A DNA stretch of 48,870 bases from the NCBI GenBank assembly GCA_024699645.1, contig JAILPE010000051.1, positions 1-48,870 on the forward strand, given 5' to 3'. Source of the DNA: Lachnospiraceae bacterium. GTDB taxonomy: Bacteria; Bacillota; Clostridia; Lachnospirales; Lachnospiraceae. Position 1 is the first letter of the stretch; each line of letters starts with the position of its first letter. This document shows, piece by piece, positions 33,229 to 43,105 of the stretch. The position numbers were made by a program, and so were the translations under genes. The notes under the pieces were generated by a model, which saw nothing but the letters and a program-made list of their open reading frames with translations, made no database searches and was not told where the DNA came from.

Positions 33229-36200
33229 TTACCTGATCGCTATATCAATTTTATCGATAAAATCTCCGTAATCCTTTAGTACTTCTTCGTATTTTTTATC
33301 AATAAATTCAGTATCACCGTTTTTTCCGGCCATTTCAAGCTCAAGAGCCTTCTCAGAAAGCTCTTTGATCCCGATTCCTCTTGTAAGGCTTTTAACCGCA
33401 TGTATCTGCGTTGTAAATTCTTTATAATCCTGTTTAGTGACCAGATCCTTCATGAGTCCTATCTTTTCTCTTCCGTCGCTCACAAAGATCTGAAGCACTT
33501 CCATAAGCATATCTACATCACCGCCGGCGTACTCTATCGCGATATCTGTATCAAGACCTGCTTCTTTCAGCCTGTCAACGATCTTTTTATCATTGTCTTC
33601 TTCAATAAGCTTATCTTCCTCTTCACCATCCCGGACCAATGTACCGAAAACGATCTTATCCTTAGGGATATAATCGAGCAGCATCTGTTCAAGCCTTGAT
33701 ATCTCAATAGGCTTAGAAAGGAAATCTACAAATCCTTCATTTAAGAACATCTCCTTCATCCCTGATACAGCATTGGCCGTAAACGCGATAAAAGGTGTCT
33801 TCCTGTTGAGATTATCTTCGGACGCAAGAATCTCTCTGATTGTATCGATACCGTCCTTATGAGGCATCATATGATCAAGGAACACTATGTCATATACGTT
33901 GCGTTTTGTATATTCAATACAAGCATCCCCGCTTTCGACAGCATCGATCATAAATCCGTGCGGTTCACAAAGGCTCTTAAAGATTTTAAGATTGACCGCA
34001 TTATCATCGACAACAAGTATCCTTGCCGAAGGAGCACAATACTTTTTATTCTCTATATAATTGTTAACCGGTGAGAGTGGTGAACCGTTGATAAACGCAC
34101 CGAGGTTCAACGAGGAAACAGGTGTTTTAAACAATCTGCCACTGTAATTATCTACCTTTTCAGCGTATTTATGAATGCATACAAGCCGTTTGTCGAGTAT
34201 TATCCTGCTGCCTGCAACAAACAAATCCTGATAGACCTTATTGTTTACAAAGATCATTGAAACCGAAGGATCGTCACATATAAGATCAAGTTCATTTTTA
34301 TCGTTTAAACATTTATGATCCATACATAATGATTCACATGCATCCTTCATATCATCCTCAAGTGAAAGATCCTCAAAACAATATACGATCTTTTCATGAA
34401 TATTGCTGTTTATAACAACAGACGGCGTTTGGTCCTCTATATCCTGAGGCAAAGATACCGTAAAAGTGCTTCCGATCCCATATTCACTCTCAACGCTTAC
34501 AGAACCACCCATAAGCTCAACGAGCTGTCTTACGATGGCAAGTCCGAGCCCTGTGCCTTCGATTGATTTGTTTATATCGGGATCAAATCTTTCAAATCTC
34601 TCGAATATCCTCGCAAGATTCTCCTTGCGAATACCGATACCCGTGTCTGTGACCGATATATTTAATATATATTTTGATTCTTCCCGTCTTCCGCCTATCT
34701 CAAAAAATATCTGACCTTTTTGGGTATATTTGCACGCATTTGTCAAAAGATTAAAGATCAACTGTTTTACTCTTATTTCATCTCCCACAAGGTATAGCGG
34801 CAGGTTCGGGTCAAATCTTAAACGCAGATTAAGATTCTTGTCATGAACCCGCTGCAGCATACTTACAACAAGATCATACACTACCGAAGTAATCATGTAC
34901 TTATCATTTACAATTGAAAGCTTTCCCGATTCAATCTTTGAGAAATCCAGAATATCATTGATTATCCCCATAAGTATCTTTCCGGAATTGAGGATTGAGT
35001 TGGCATGGCTTAATACAGTCTTGTCTTTGGAATCACGTAACAACAATTCTGTCATTCCAAGGATTGCCGTCATGGGAGTTCTTATCTCATGAGACATCTG
35101 AGCAAGAAATATGCTTTTCGAGCGCTCGGCACTGACTGCCTTGTTCATTTTATCTTCGGTTTCCAAATACTGCTTTTCAAGCTGTTCCTGTTTTTTCTCA
35201 AGCGAATTGATCCTTCTCTCTTTTTCGCCGAGAATATCAACGATATGCATAATCTCACCGTGATTATCGGATGATGTTCTGACACCTTCCGTGATCAGAT
35301 CAAATGCCTGATTGATCTGGTCCACTTCTTTGGGAAAATTGATTATCGCGATACCGGGTATGAGATAAAATTCTTTTTCTCTTATCTTCCAGAGATTGCT
35401 GAATCTTTCCAAAATACGAGATATCGTATCGTCAAGTTCCGTTTCTTCAACCGTAACAAGATAAACATTTGTCTCTATACAGAAGGTATTATTGAACCCA
35501 AATTCATGATAAAGGAATCTCGTGAGTGCATATGCAAAAGAATCTGTATAAGCGTTAAGATCCGAATCGTGTACATTCTGGTCTTTAAACTGTTGATCGA
35601 ATACCCCCACACCTATAAGCGAGCATTCACGGCCCGCCGTACGTATGTCTTTTAAGCTCTCAAGTGCAGTCCTTCTGTTATAAATGTCCGTTCTCAGATC
35701 GGTCAGATCGTTGTAATTATGGTTTGACAAATAAAGGACAAGGGTGCCGAGCGCTTCGGCAAGTCCGTATAAGAGTACATCCTTAAGAAACCACTGAAGT
35801 AAACATGCTGCGAGCATAAATACAACAAAACAATAAAAGGGGAGTCTCTTTCTCAGGGATATATTATCGCTGTAGAATGTGATCCTGATAAAACTGAACA
35901 ACAGATAGGCGATCACAAGTACGAGCATAAGGAACATAAAAGGTCCCTGAACATATGTATTGTCATCTTCAAGATAAAAGAAAATGCCGGTAAATGGCGT
36001 TGACAATACCATGATAGCATAAAGCGCATACGGTATCATGAGAACCGTAAGCTTACCGATAAGATTTTTAATTATTGAATCCGTTCTTGATTGAATAAGC
36101 GAATACGCACAGAACAGTGCGGACAGCAGCCCCGTCACAAGGAAATAAAGGATCGCAGCGCCGTATATAACGATTGGATGAAAAAGATCTTTATATTTGA

Positions 36201-36369
36201 TCGTATATGCCGAAAACACATCGAGGACAATACTGCAAGAAGCGATAATGGCAAGAGAGATGAACATTCTGTTTCGCATACTTTGAAATCTTCGTCTTGA
36301 AAAATAATAAACGAAGAACATAATCATGATGACTATCGCACAATAATCAAAATCAAGATTATAATTCAT
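33229..36369 (-). CDS. hybrid histidine kinase with 7 TM segments, degenerate GGDEF, REC and HPt
   Basis: 1046 aa from the ATG at 36369, which has a GGAGGAAAT site; the ORF track starts 9 codons earlier. Seven membrane helices cover about 10-215. A degenerate GGDEF-like domain follows at about 220-371 (DLTDLRTDIYNRRTALESL is conserved, the GGDEF loop is not). Next come a coiled coil, HisKA with H427 (MSHEIRTPM), HATPase (DTGIGI, GTGLGLAI), a receiver-like inactive region at about 655-770, a REC domain with phosphate acceptor D831 (FLDHMMPHKDG), and an HPt domain with H989 (IHAVKSLTR). The ligand is unknown. The phosphorelay ends in the HPt with no output regulator nearby. Confidence 0.88.
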   Translation of the reverse strand: MNYNLDFDYCAIVIMIMFFVYYFSRRRFQSMRNRMFISLAIIASCSIVLDVFSAYTIKYKDLFHPIVIYGAAILYFLVTGLLSALFCAYSLIQSRTDSIIKNLIGKLTVLMIPYALYAIMVLSTPFTGIFFYLEDDNTYVQGPFMFLMLVLVIAYLLFSFIRITFYSDNISLRKRLPFYCFVVFMLAACLLQWFLKDVLLYGLAEALGTLVLYLSNHNYNDLTDLRTDIYNRRTALESLKDIRTAGRECSLIGVGVFDQQFKDQNVHDSDLNAYTDSFAYALTRFLYHEFGFNNTFCIETNVYLVTVEETELDDTISRILERFSNLWKIREKEFYLIPGIAIINFPKEVDQINQAFDLITEGVRTSSDNHGEIMHIVDILGEKERRINSLEKKQEQLEKQYLETEDKMNKAVSAERSKSIFLAQMSHEIRTPMTAILGMTELLLRDSKDKTVLSHANSILNSGKILMGIINDILDFSKIESGKLSIVNDKYMITSVVYDLVVSMLQRVHDKNLNLRLRFDPNLPLYLVGDEIRVKQLIFNLLTNACKYTQKGQIFFEIGGRREESKYILNISVTDTGIGIRKENLARIFERFERFDPDINKSIEGTGLGLAIVRQLVELMGGSVSVESEYGIGSTFTVSLPQDIEDQTPSVVINSNIHEKIVYCFEDLSLEDDMKDACESLCMDHKCLNDKNELDLICDDPSVSMIFVNNKVYQDLFVAGSRIILDKRLVCIHKYAEKVDNYSGRLFKTPVSSLNLGAFINGSPLSPVNNYIENKKYCAPSARILVVDDNAVNLKIFKSLCEPHGFMIDAVESGDACIEYTKRNVYDIVFLDHMMPHKDGIDTIREILASEDNLNRKTPFIAFTANAVSGMKEMFLNEGFVDFLSKPIEISRLEQMLLDYIPKDKIVFGTLVRDGEEEDKLIEEDNDKKIVDRLKEAGLDTDIAIEYAGGDVDMLMEVLQIFVSDGREKIGLMKDLVTKQDYKEFTTQIHAVKSLTRGIGIKELSEKALELEMAGKNGDTEFIDKKYEEVLKDYGDFIDKIDIAIR

Positions 36370-36392
36370 ATTTCCTCCTGACCTAAACACCG

Positions 36393-37652
36393 TCAAAAAG
36401 TAATGATATCGACACCTTTCGGACTGTTAATCTCGATCTGTTGCTCTATCGAGCCTTCCTCAAATCCTTTTTCGGAATAAGGTACTTCTACTATGAGTTC
36501 ATATACAGTGTTAAAAAAGATTCCGTATTCCGTTTCATTCGGAACACTCAATCCGGTTTTTCTTGACATAAAGCGTATCTTATTGAGAGAAGTACAATAG
36601 CAAAATGCTCCTTCGTATATATTCTTGATCTTATCTCCGATAACCATCCGGGTGATCCTTTTGTTCCCGGCAAATGCATACTTGCCTATCTTTGTTACGG
36701 TTGACGGGATCTGTATCCCGTTTTCTGCGGCAGATGCACTGATCAGCTTTTTTCCCGATTTTGTCAGAAGGAGATTCTTTGAAGCTTTATAATTATCGTT
36801 CAATTTAGCGACCTTTATCTCTTCCAGGCGATCGCAAAAAGAAAACGGATTTTCCGTAATTTTACTTGTACTTTCAGGAATTTTTATGCTTTTGAGACCG
36901 CTTTTCGAAAAAGCATTCTTACCGATGGTCTCAACAGCTTTTAATTTAACTCCCGACAGATTTGTACAATTATAAAACGAATAGCCGGATATCGATATGA
37001 CGCTCATCGGGAATGTAACAAAAGTCAGATTTTCGTTGTATGCGAACGCATATTCACCAACTGCTGTAACCCCGTCTTGAATTAAGTATTTACCGGAAAT
37101 CCCCGGCGCGGCAATCAAAGTCTTCCCGTCTTTTGAATAAACAACGCCATCGGCAGAAGAAAAAAGTTTGTTTTCCTCGCTTATGATAATGTTTTTTAAG
37201 GCCGAACACTTAAAAAAAGCTGTGGAAGGCATTGTTTTTACAGTCGACGGGATGATCAGTTTTTTGAGATCGGAGCAATTACAGAAAGCACCGGTACCGA
37301 TTTCGGTAATGCCTTCTTCAATCGTTATCGATGATATCCCGGTAACGGATTCAAACGCAAGATTATCAATTTTTACAACCGTATAATTGATCTGATTTTT
37401 TCGCAGCTCAAAAGGGATCTTTAAATTTTTGATCAAATCCTTATCAGCCTTCTCGTCTATCCCCGATACTGCAACGGTTCCATAGTTTCGCCCTTTTTCT
37501 TTACTCAAAACCATGTAATGTACGCCGTTCTTTGTGAAATCGGTCACTATCTCGGCTCCCTGAGCTTTATAATCCCCGGTTCCGAATATCGCACCTGTTG
37601 CAATAAACAGGATAGTAATAATGCACAGGCATATTCTCCCAACATTTTTCAT
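36393..37652 (-). CDS. secreted BspA-type leucine-rich repeat protein (LRR_5)
   Basis: 419 aa. A signal peptide (about 1-33) is followed by about eight to ten LRR_5 repeats, e.g. ITEIGTGAFCNCSDLKKLII and VTKIGKYAFAGNKRITRMVI. There is no LPXTG anchor and no lipobox, so it is probably released or non-covalently bound at the cell surface. Its ATG overlaps the stop of the upstream kinase gene (TAATG), so translation is coupled. The next gene is another hybrid kinase, starting 24 nt later. Such an LRR protein between two kinases may sense or present a surface signal, but no direct evidence is in the sequence. Confidence 0.82.
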   Translation of the reverse strand: MKNVGRICLCIITILFIATGAIFGTGDYKAQGAEIVTDFTKNGVHYMVLSKEKGRNYGTVAVSGIDEKADKDLIKNLKIPFELRKNQINYTVVKIDNLAFESVTGISSITIEEGITEIGTGAFCNCSDLKKLIIPSTVKTMPSTAFFKCSALKNIIISEENKLFSSADGVVYSKDGKTLIAAPGISGKYLIQDGVTAVGEYAFAYNENLTFVTFPMSVISISGYSFYNCTNLSGVKLKAVETIGKNAFSKSGLKSIKIPESTSKITENPFSFCDRLEEIKVAKLNDNYKASKNLLLTKSGKKLISASAAENGIQIPSTVTKIGKYAFAGNKRITRMVIGDKIKNIYEGAFCYCTSLNKIRFMSRKTGLSVPNETEYGIFFNTVYELIVEVPYSEKGFEEGSIEQQIEINSPKGVDIITF

Positions 37653-39859
37653 TAACTGTTCTCCATAAAAGTACTCTCGATAAGATTTTTGATCTCATCG
37701 TATTTAAACAAAGTTATCATGTCACCGGCATTCTCGACAGCCTTTGTTTTTTCATAGTCAAGATTGGTATTGGAAAGCTTTTTAAGACAAGCCTCCGCAT
37801 CGTCGGCATTAAATTCATCAAGGCTCGCGATAAGATCTTTAACTATTGACATGATCTCTTCTTCACTCAGATCGATTTTGGGTTTGTTAAAACCTCGTAC
37901 CATCATTTCGTCTTCTCTGGCAAGAAGCATATCGATCTTGCGAAGGAATTCATCAAATTTTTCGATAAATTCATCAATATTATGCTTGATATATTCTGAA
38001 TCGCCGTCCTTCGCATGCATTTCGAGATTGCGACACATCCCGGAAAGATCAACAGCGCCTACGGAAGCGGTAACACTCTTTAAAGCATGGATCGTAACCC
38101 TGAAATCATTCAGATCGATCTTCTCTTTAAACCTGTTAAGCTTTGCTATCTGAGTATAACTGTCGTTATAGATCACTCTGAGCAGATTCATATACGACGA
38201 ATAGTCATTATTCGAATACATCAATCCCTGTTTGATGTCGACACCGGTAAGGATGCTGTTGATACGCTTATACCAGAGTTTTTCTTCTATCGGCTCCTCA
38301 TCAACTTCCTCGGCAACGTTTTTGTGAACTATATACTTGTCGGGGAGAAGTCTTAAAAGCTGTTCTTCAAGGTCATGAACATTGATCGGTTTAGACAGAT
38401 AACCCTGGAAACCTTCATCTATATACATTTTAGAGCCACCGTTTGTAACCATTGCAGTGAGTGCAACAACAGGTATCTTCCTTGCAAATTCATTCTCACG
38501 TTTTCTGAGTTTTACAAGAGTTTCATGACCATCCATATCCGGCATTACGTAATCCATAAATATAAGGTCGTAATAATTGTTATTGACAAGAGCCAAACAT
38601 TCGGCACCGCTCCCGGCCGTTGTAACATCAATATCATAATTAAGCAGTAATTCTTTTGAGACGAAAAGGTTTACTACGTTGTCATCGACAACGAGTACTC
38701 TGGCCATGGGCGCAGAGAACATATAATGCTTCTTGGACTCTTTATGGATGAGCGAAAGATTTCCGATAGGTGTGTCGACAGCAATTTTCTGTTCAACTTC
38801 TATCGTTACCGATGTTCCCGAGCCTTCCTCACTTCTGAAATATATATTTCCGCCCATCTTTTCTACTATTGTGCGTGTGATTATAAGACCGAGTCCTATG
38901 CCCTTGTTATCTTCTTCACCTGAGGCACCGAGACTGCTTGTTCCCTTAAGCTCTCCGCTACTGGGATCACGGATCAATTCATCGTTCGAATAACCCATGA
39001 ATCTGTCGCGTTGACCCTTGTTCATCCCTATTCCGGTATCTTCTATGACGAAGGTAAGCTTTGCTGTTCCCCGCTCTTTAATGCACATGATCCTGAAAGT
39101 GATAACTCCCACATGTGTATACTTACTCGCATTTGATATTATATTGGCGATGGCCTGACAGAGCCTTACCTCATCACCTATCATTCTTACGGGCAACGAA
39201 ACGTCTATATCGGTCAAAAATTCCACCTGCGATCCCTTAAGCATATTGCCCGCACGATGAATGATCTCGTCGATAAAACCTCTTGTATTGTATTCGGATT
39301 CGATTATCTCTATCTGTCCGGATTCAACTTTTGTGAAATCGATAAGGTTGTTCACTACTCCGAGTAAAAGGCTGCTTGCAACAGAAATATTATCGATATC
39401 CTCTCGTACGTCATCGGGTATATCTTCCCTTCGAAGGATAACTTCCGAAAGTCCGATAATTGAGTTCATCGGAGTTCTGATCTCGTGAGAAACACTAACC
39501 ATAAGACGATTTCTCGTATCACGAAGCGCATTACCCCTGTTAAACATAACATCGATCCCTTTTTTCTGAAGTCCTCTTATCAAAAGGAGGAACCAAATCG
39601 TAGAGGATGCAATAAATAGAGCGATCGAAGTAACAATATCTATTTCTACAATATCGATAAACCATAAGACAAATAAAACAATCATCAAAACAAAAAACAA
39701 AACCGTAAGAGCATAGCAAATGTCTGTAACAAGCAAAAATCTCCTGCCACCGAAAGCCATACTTTCACGGTATTTAATATTTGTTCGTGTCATTATAACC
39801 AAGACATATCCTGTAACAAACAAAGACAGAATCAAAAAAATATCGATTACAATATTCAT
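37652..39859 (-). CDS. hybrid histidine kinase with REC and HPt domains
   Basis: 735 aa. Three N-terminal membrane helices (about 4-24, 48-70, 75-97) with almost no extracytoplasmic loop, then HisKA with H125 (VSHEIRTPM), HATPase (DTGIGM at about 274, GIGLGLI at about 320), a REC domain with D436 (FMDYVMPDMDG) and K490, and HPt with H591 (IHALKSVTA). A C-terminal region of about 100 residues follows. There is no sensor domain of its own, so the LRR protein encoded next or the membrane segment may supply the signal. The ribosome binding site AAAGGAT supports the start. It is the first gene of the kinase/LRR operon. Confidence 0.9.
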   Translation of the reverse strand: MNIVIDIFLILSLFVTGYVLVIMTRTNIKYRESMAFGGRRFLLVTDICYALTVLFFVLMIVLFVLWFIDIVEIDIVTSIALFIASSTIWFLLLIRGLQKKGIDVMFNRGNALRDTRNRLMVSVSHEIRTPMNSIIGLSEVILRREDIPDDVREDIDNISVASSLLLGVVNNLIDFTKVESGQIEIIESEYNTRGFIDEIIHRAGNMLKGSQVEFLTDIDVSLPVRMIGDEVRLCQAIANIISNASKYTHVGVITFRIMCIKERGTAKLTFVIEDTGIGMNKGQRDRFMGYSNDELIRDPSSGELKGTSSLGASGEEDNKGIGLGLIITRTIVEKMGGNIYFRSEEGSGTSVTIEVEQKIAVDTPIGNLSLIHKESKKHYMFSAPMARVLVVDDNVVNLFVSKELLLNYDIDVTTAGSGAECLALVNNNYYDLIFMDYVMPDMDGHETLVKLRKRENEFARKIPVVALTAMVTNGGSKMYIDEGFQGYLSKPINVHDLEEQLLRLLPDKYIVHKNVAEEVDEEPIEEKLWYKRINSILTGVDIKQGLMYSNNDYSSYMNLLRVIYNDSYTQIAKLNRFKEKIDLNDFRVTIHALKSVTASVGAVDLSGMCRNLEMHAKDGDSEYIKHNIDEFIEKFDEFLRKIDMLLAREDEMMVRGFNKPKIDLSEEEIMSIVKDLIASLDEFNADDAEACLKKLSNTNLDYEKTKAVENAGDMITLFKYDEIKNLIESTFMENS

Positions 39860-39887
39860 ATTGCTATCCTTTCAATTATGTTTCTAT

Positions 39888-39893
39888 ATTTTA
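39888..39893 (-). promoter_or_regulatory. possible extended -10 element of the kinase/LRR operon
   Basis: TAAAAT preceded by TGG (minus strand) about 30 nt before the kinase start. The -35 region is weak (TTTCCT). The 239-base divergent region otherwise holds the rluF promoter. Confidence 0.35.
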
Positions 39894-40019
39894 CCATAAA
39901 CCACATCATAAGGAAAGTTGTTTTACAAGAAAAAACAAGATTATCAGCATACTATTTCACGTCTTTCAACAATGATCAGAATTATACACAATAAGTGTAC
40001 AGTCGGGTATGTCATTAAC

Positions 40020-40048
40020 TTTACAATAAATCCTATAAATGCTATACT
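40020..40048 (+). promoter_or_regulatory. promoter of the pseudouridine synthase/ligA/metA run
   Basis: TTTACA, exactly 17 bp, then TATACT, about 50 nt before the start codon. Confidence 0.65.
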
Positions 40049-40098
40049 CTCTAACTGTTAAAAGTGTTTATAAAACCTGAAAATACGGGGATCGTTTA

Positions 40099-40908
40099 AT
40101 GAAAATAAATAAAGAAATATTTAAAACAACCGAACCTGAAGGCGGTGTCAGGATCAATAAATATCTTGCGGACAGCGGGATTTGTTCAAGGCGTGAAGCT
40201 GACGCGATCATAGAAAAAGGACGCATAAGCGTTGACGGTGTAAAAGCTACTCTCGGTACAAGAGTTCTTCCGGGTCAGGTTGTTCTTTTTGACGATAATC
40301 CGGTCGAAAAAATGAACAAACTGATTCTTATCGCATTTAATAAACCTATCGGTATCATCAGCACAACAGACAGACGTGAACCCGACAATATAATAGATTA
40401 CATAAACCACAAGGAAAGGATATTCCCGATAGGCAGGCTCGATAAAGACTCAAGCGGACTAATCCTTTTGACAAACGACGGTGATATCGTTAACAAGATT
40501 TTACGCTGCGGAAACAAACACGAAAAAGAGTATGAGGTCGAAGTAAACAAAAAAATAACCAAAGAATTTCTAAAAGCCATGTCGGACGGCGTTCCTATTC
40601 TCGATACCGTCACACTCCCCTGTACGATACGGCAGACCGGTGATAAATCTTTTACAATAGTACTCACTCAAGGGCTCAACAGACAGATCAGACGCATGTG
40701 TGAGGCACTCGGCTACAGAGTTCTTTCGCTCAAAAGAGTCAGGATAATGAACATCAGGCTCGGACGTTTGAAGGAAGGGTCATATAGGGCACTCGCCCCC
40801 GGAGAGCTTGACGAACTTAAAAAACTACTTGAAGATTCCGTCAATGCACCCCGTATGCCGGGTCAGATAAAAAAATGCCAAAACCATCCGCAAAGAAACC
40901 GGAAATAA
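40099..40908 (+). CDS. rluF: RluF-type 23S rRNA pseudouridine synthase
   Basis: 269 aa. Residues 17-64 form an S4 RNA-binding domain (RINKYLADSGICSRREAD). The catalytic motif GRLDKDSSGL has the aspartate at D115. The pattern LTQGLNRQIRRMCEALGY and RIMNIRL is that of RluF (23S U2604, also tRNA-Tyr U35 in E. coli) more than RluB. The last 20 residues are Arg/Lys/Pro-rich and are probably a tail. The promoter lies 50 nt upstream. The gap to ligA (125 nt) has a short AATAACACAAAA direct repeat (40958 and 40977) and nothing else recognizable. Confidence 0.88.
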   Translation: MKINKEIFKTTEPEGGVRINKYLADSGICSRREADAIIEKGRISVDGVKATLGTRVLPGQVVLFDDNPVEKMNKLILIAFNKPIGIISTTDRREPDNIIDYINHKERIFPIGRLDKDSSGLILLTNDGDIVNKILRCGNKHEKEYEVEVNKKITKEFLKAMSDGVPILDTVTLPCTIRQTGDKSFTIVLTQGLNRQIRRMCEALGYRVLSLKRVRIMNIRLGRLKEGSYRALAPGELDELKKLLEDSVNAPRMPGQIKKCQNHPQRNRK

Positions 40909-41033
40909 CTCAAAAAGCGGAATACAACACGAAATATCCGAAAACCACAAAAAAGGTAATAACACAAAATACAGGCAATAACACAAAAATATAGACATTA
41001 CAGCTTATGAATACATAAAAAACAGGAGTTCCC

Positions 41034-43067
41034 ATGGACTATACCGAATATACAACTCTCCAAAAAACGATAGATCATCATATGAAGCGTTACTACGATC
41101 AGGATGATCCTGAGATCAGTGACTTTGAATATGATATGCTTATGCAAAAATTAAAGGCAGCCGAGAAAGAACATCCCGAATGGATCACTCCCGACTCTCC
41201 TTCTCAACGGGTCGGAGGTACATATAAAAGAACAGCCGGTAAAAAAGTTGTCCACAATGTCCCCATGCTTTCGATCGAGGACGTTTTCAGTCTTGATGAT
41301 GTGTCGTCATGGATAGACAAAGTACACGCAATCCATCCGGATGCCCTTATGTGCGTTGAAGCTAAAATTGACGGTCTGAGCATGACTGTTCGATACGCTA
41401 AAAGTGACGACGGAACTCTTCGTCTGACACTCGCCGAAACAAGAGGTGACGGTTCTACCGGAGAAGATGTTACCGCAAATGCCGTTTTTGTTGACGGTGT
41501 ACTTCAAACGATCAATAATATGGATGCCGATTCTTTGGAGCTTCGCGGTGAGGTTTACATGCCCCGTGAAGCATTTTATAAATATAACGACGAACAACGT
41601 GACAACGGCGGTAAGCTTGCCGCAAATCCCAGAAATCTTGCAGCAGGGACACTTCGTGGACTTGACAGTTCTGTTGTTAAAAGCCGAGGTTTGGCTTTTA
41701 AAGTTTTCAATGTTCAAAGCGGTCCAAAATCGCTCACCGAAAGTCATTTTGGAGGACTTGAAAAATTGTCGTCATTCGGTTGTCCGACCGTCACGGGTTT
41801 TTTGTGTAAAAACACCCAAGAGGTTTTGAATGCAATAAAAAAGATAGATGAAATGCGTCAACAATTCGATCATGATATTGACGGAGCTGTTATCAAACTT
41901 GACAATACGGGATACAGAAATGATTTCCCCGCCGGCAGCAAATATCAGTCCGGCCATATTGCATATAAATACCCTCCTGAAGTCAGAACTGTTGTCATGG
42001 ACGAGATAATCGTTGATATAGGAAGAACCGGTAAACTTACTTACACCGGAGTTTTTCATGACAAGGAAACAGGCGGACCCGCTATACTCTGCGGTACAAG
42101 CGTTCAAAGAGCCACGCTTCATAACCAGGATTATATAGATGAGCTTTCCATCGGTATAGGCGGTTCTTATTCACTATACAAAAGCGGTGAGATAATCCCG
42201 CGTATCAGTGCCTGCATAGAAAAGCCCAAGGAAGTATTCAGATCTCCCCTAACCTGTCCTAAATGCGGAAGTTTACTTGTCAAAGACGAGGGTACTGCCG
42301 ATATACGCTGCGAGAATCCCAACTGTCCCGCCCAGCTTTCCAGAACGATCGCTTATTATTGTTCCATAAGCGCAATGAATATAATGGGCATGGGCGACGT
42401 TATCGTCAACAGCCTTATCGAAAACGGTTACATAAAAGATATATCCGACATCTACACATTAAAAGACAAAGAAGATGAATTGATAAGTTCAGGGATCATA
42501 GGCAGAGAAAAGAACATATCAAAGCTTCTTGCGTCGATCGAATCATCCAAAAACGCCGGACCTTCGAGTGTACTTACCGGTCTTTCGATCAGAAATGTCG
42601 GGAAAAACACCGCTAAACTTTTGATGAATGAGTTTCATTCGATAGATGCACTTGCCGCCGCTTCCCGTGAAGTGCTTACATCGGTTCCCGAAATAGGCGA
42701 AACAACTGCTGATTGTATCATCTCCTACTTCAAAAATGAAGCCAATACCAAGATCATAGAAAAACTTCGTTCATACGGCGTTGTTATGAGTGAAGAAGCA
42801 CGTACTTCATCGGGAGATGCTCTGATTGGTCTTACATTTGTTATCACCGGTTCTTTTGACGGGATAGGCAGAAACGAGTTGACAGCACTGATAGAGGCAA
42901 ACGGCGGTAAAGTTACCGGGTCGGTAAGCAAAAAAACGGACTATCTTATTGCCGGGGAAGCTGCCGGAAGTAAGCTCGACAAAGCAAAGACTTTAAATAT
43001 ACCTGTTTTATCCCTTGAAGGCCTTGAAACAACATTTTCGGGATTTGACAAAACATTAAACAGGTGA
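41034..43067 (+). CDS. ligA: NAD-dependent DNA ligase
   Basis: 677 aa, full length. Adenylation motif EAKIDGLS with K111, an OB fold, the zinc finger (CPKCG...CENPNCPAQ at about 409-433), the HhH repeats and a C-terminal BRCT domain at about 595-670 (GLTFVITGSFDG...TDYLIAGEAAGSKLDKA). It seals nicks in DNA during replication and repair. The ribosome binding site ACAGGAG precedes the ATG. It is followed at 38 nt by metA. Confidence 0.97.
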   Translation: MDYTEYTTLQKTIDHHMKRYYDQDDPEISDFEYDMLMQKLKAAEKEHPEWITPDSPSQRVGGTYKRTAGKKVVHNVPMLSIEDVFSLDDVSSWIDKVHAIHPDALMCVEAKIDGLSMTVRYAKSDDGTLRLTLAETRGDGSTGEDVTANAVFVDGVLQTINNMDADSLELRGEVYMPREAFYKYNDEQRDNGGKLAANPRNLAAGTLRGLDSSVVKSRGLAFKVFNVQSGPKSLTESHFGGLEKLSSFGCPTVTGFLCKNTQEVLNAIKKIDEMRQQFDHDIDGAVIKLDNTGYRNDFPAGSKYQSGHIAYKYPPEVRTVVMDEIIVDIGRTGKLTYTGVFHDKETGGPAILCGTSVQRATLHNQDYIDELSIGIGGSYSLYKSGEIIPRISACIEKPKEVFRSPLTCPKCGSLLVKDEGTADIRCENPNCPAQLSRTIAYYCSISAMNIMGMGDVIVNSLIENGYIKDISDIYTLKDKEDELISSGIIGREKNISKLLASIESSKNAGPSSVLTGLSIRNVGKNTAKLLMNEFHSIDALAAASREVLTSVPEIGETTADCIISYFKNEANTKIIEKLRSYGVVMSEEARTSSGDALIGLTFVITGSFDGIGRNELTALIEANGGKVTGSVSKKTDYLIAGEAAGSKLDKAKTLNIPVLSLEGLETTFSGFDKTLNR

Positions 43068-43105
43068 CATAATCACATAATATATTTCAGAAATGAGGGA
43101 TTGAA

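Noticed and set aside
40958-40988. AATAACACAAAA direct repeat as a CRISPR-like or regulatory array
   Set aside because: Only two 12-bp copies in A-rich sequence with a 19-bp period; likely simple sequence.
43068-43105. SAM or T-box riboswitch before metA
   Set aside because: The gap after ligA is 38 nt, too short, and no hairpins are visible.
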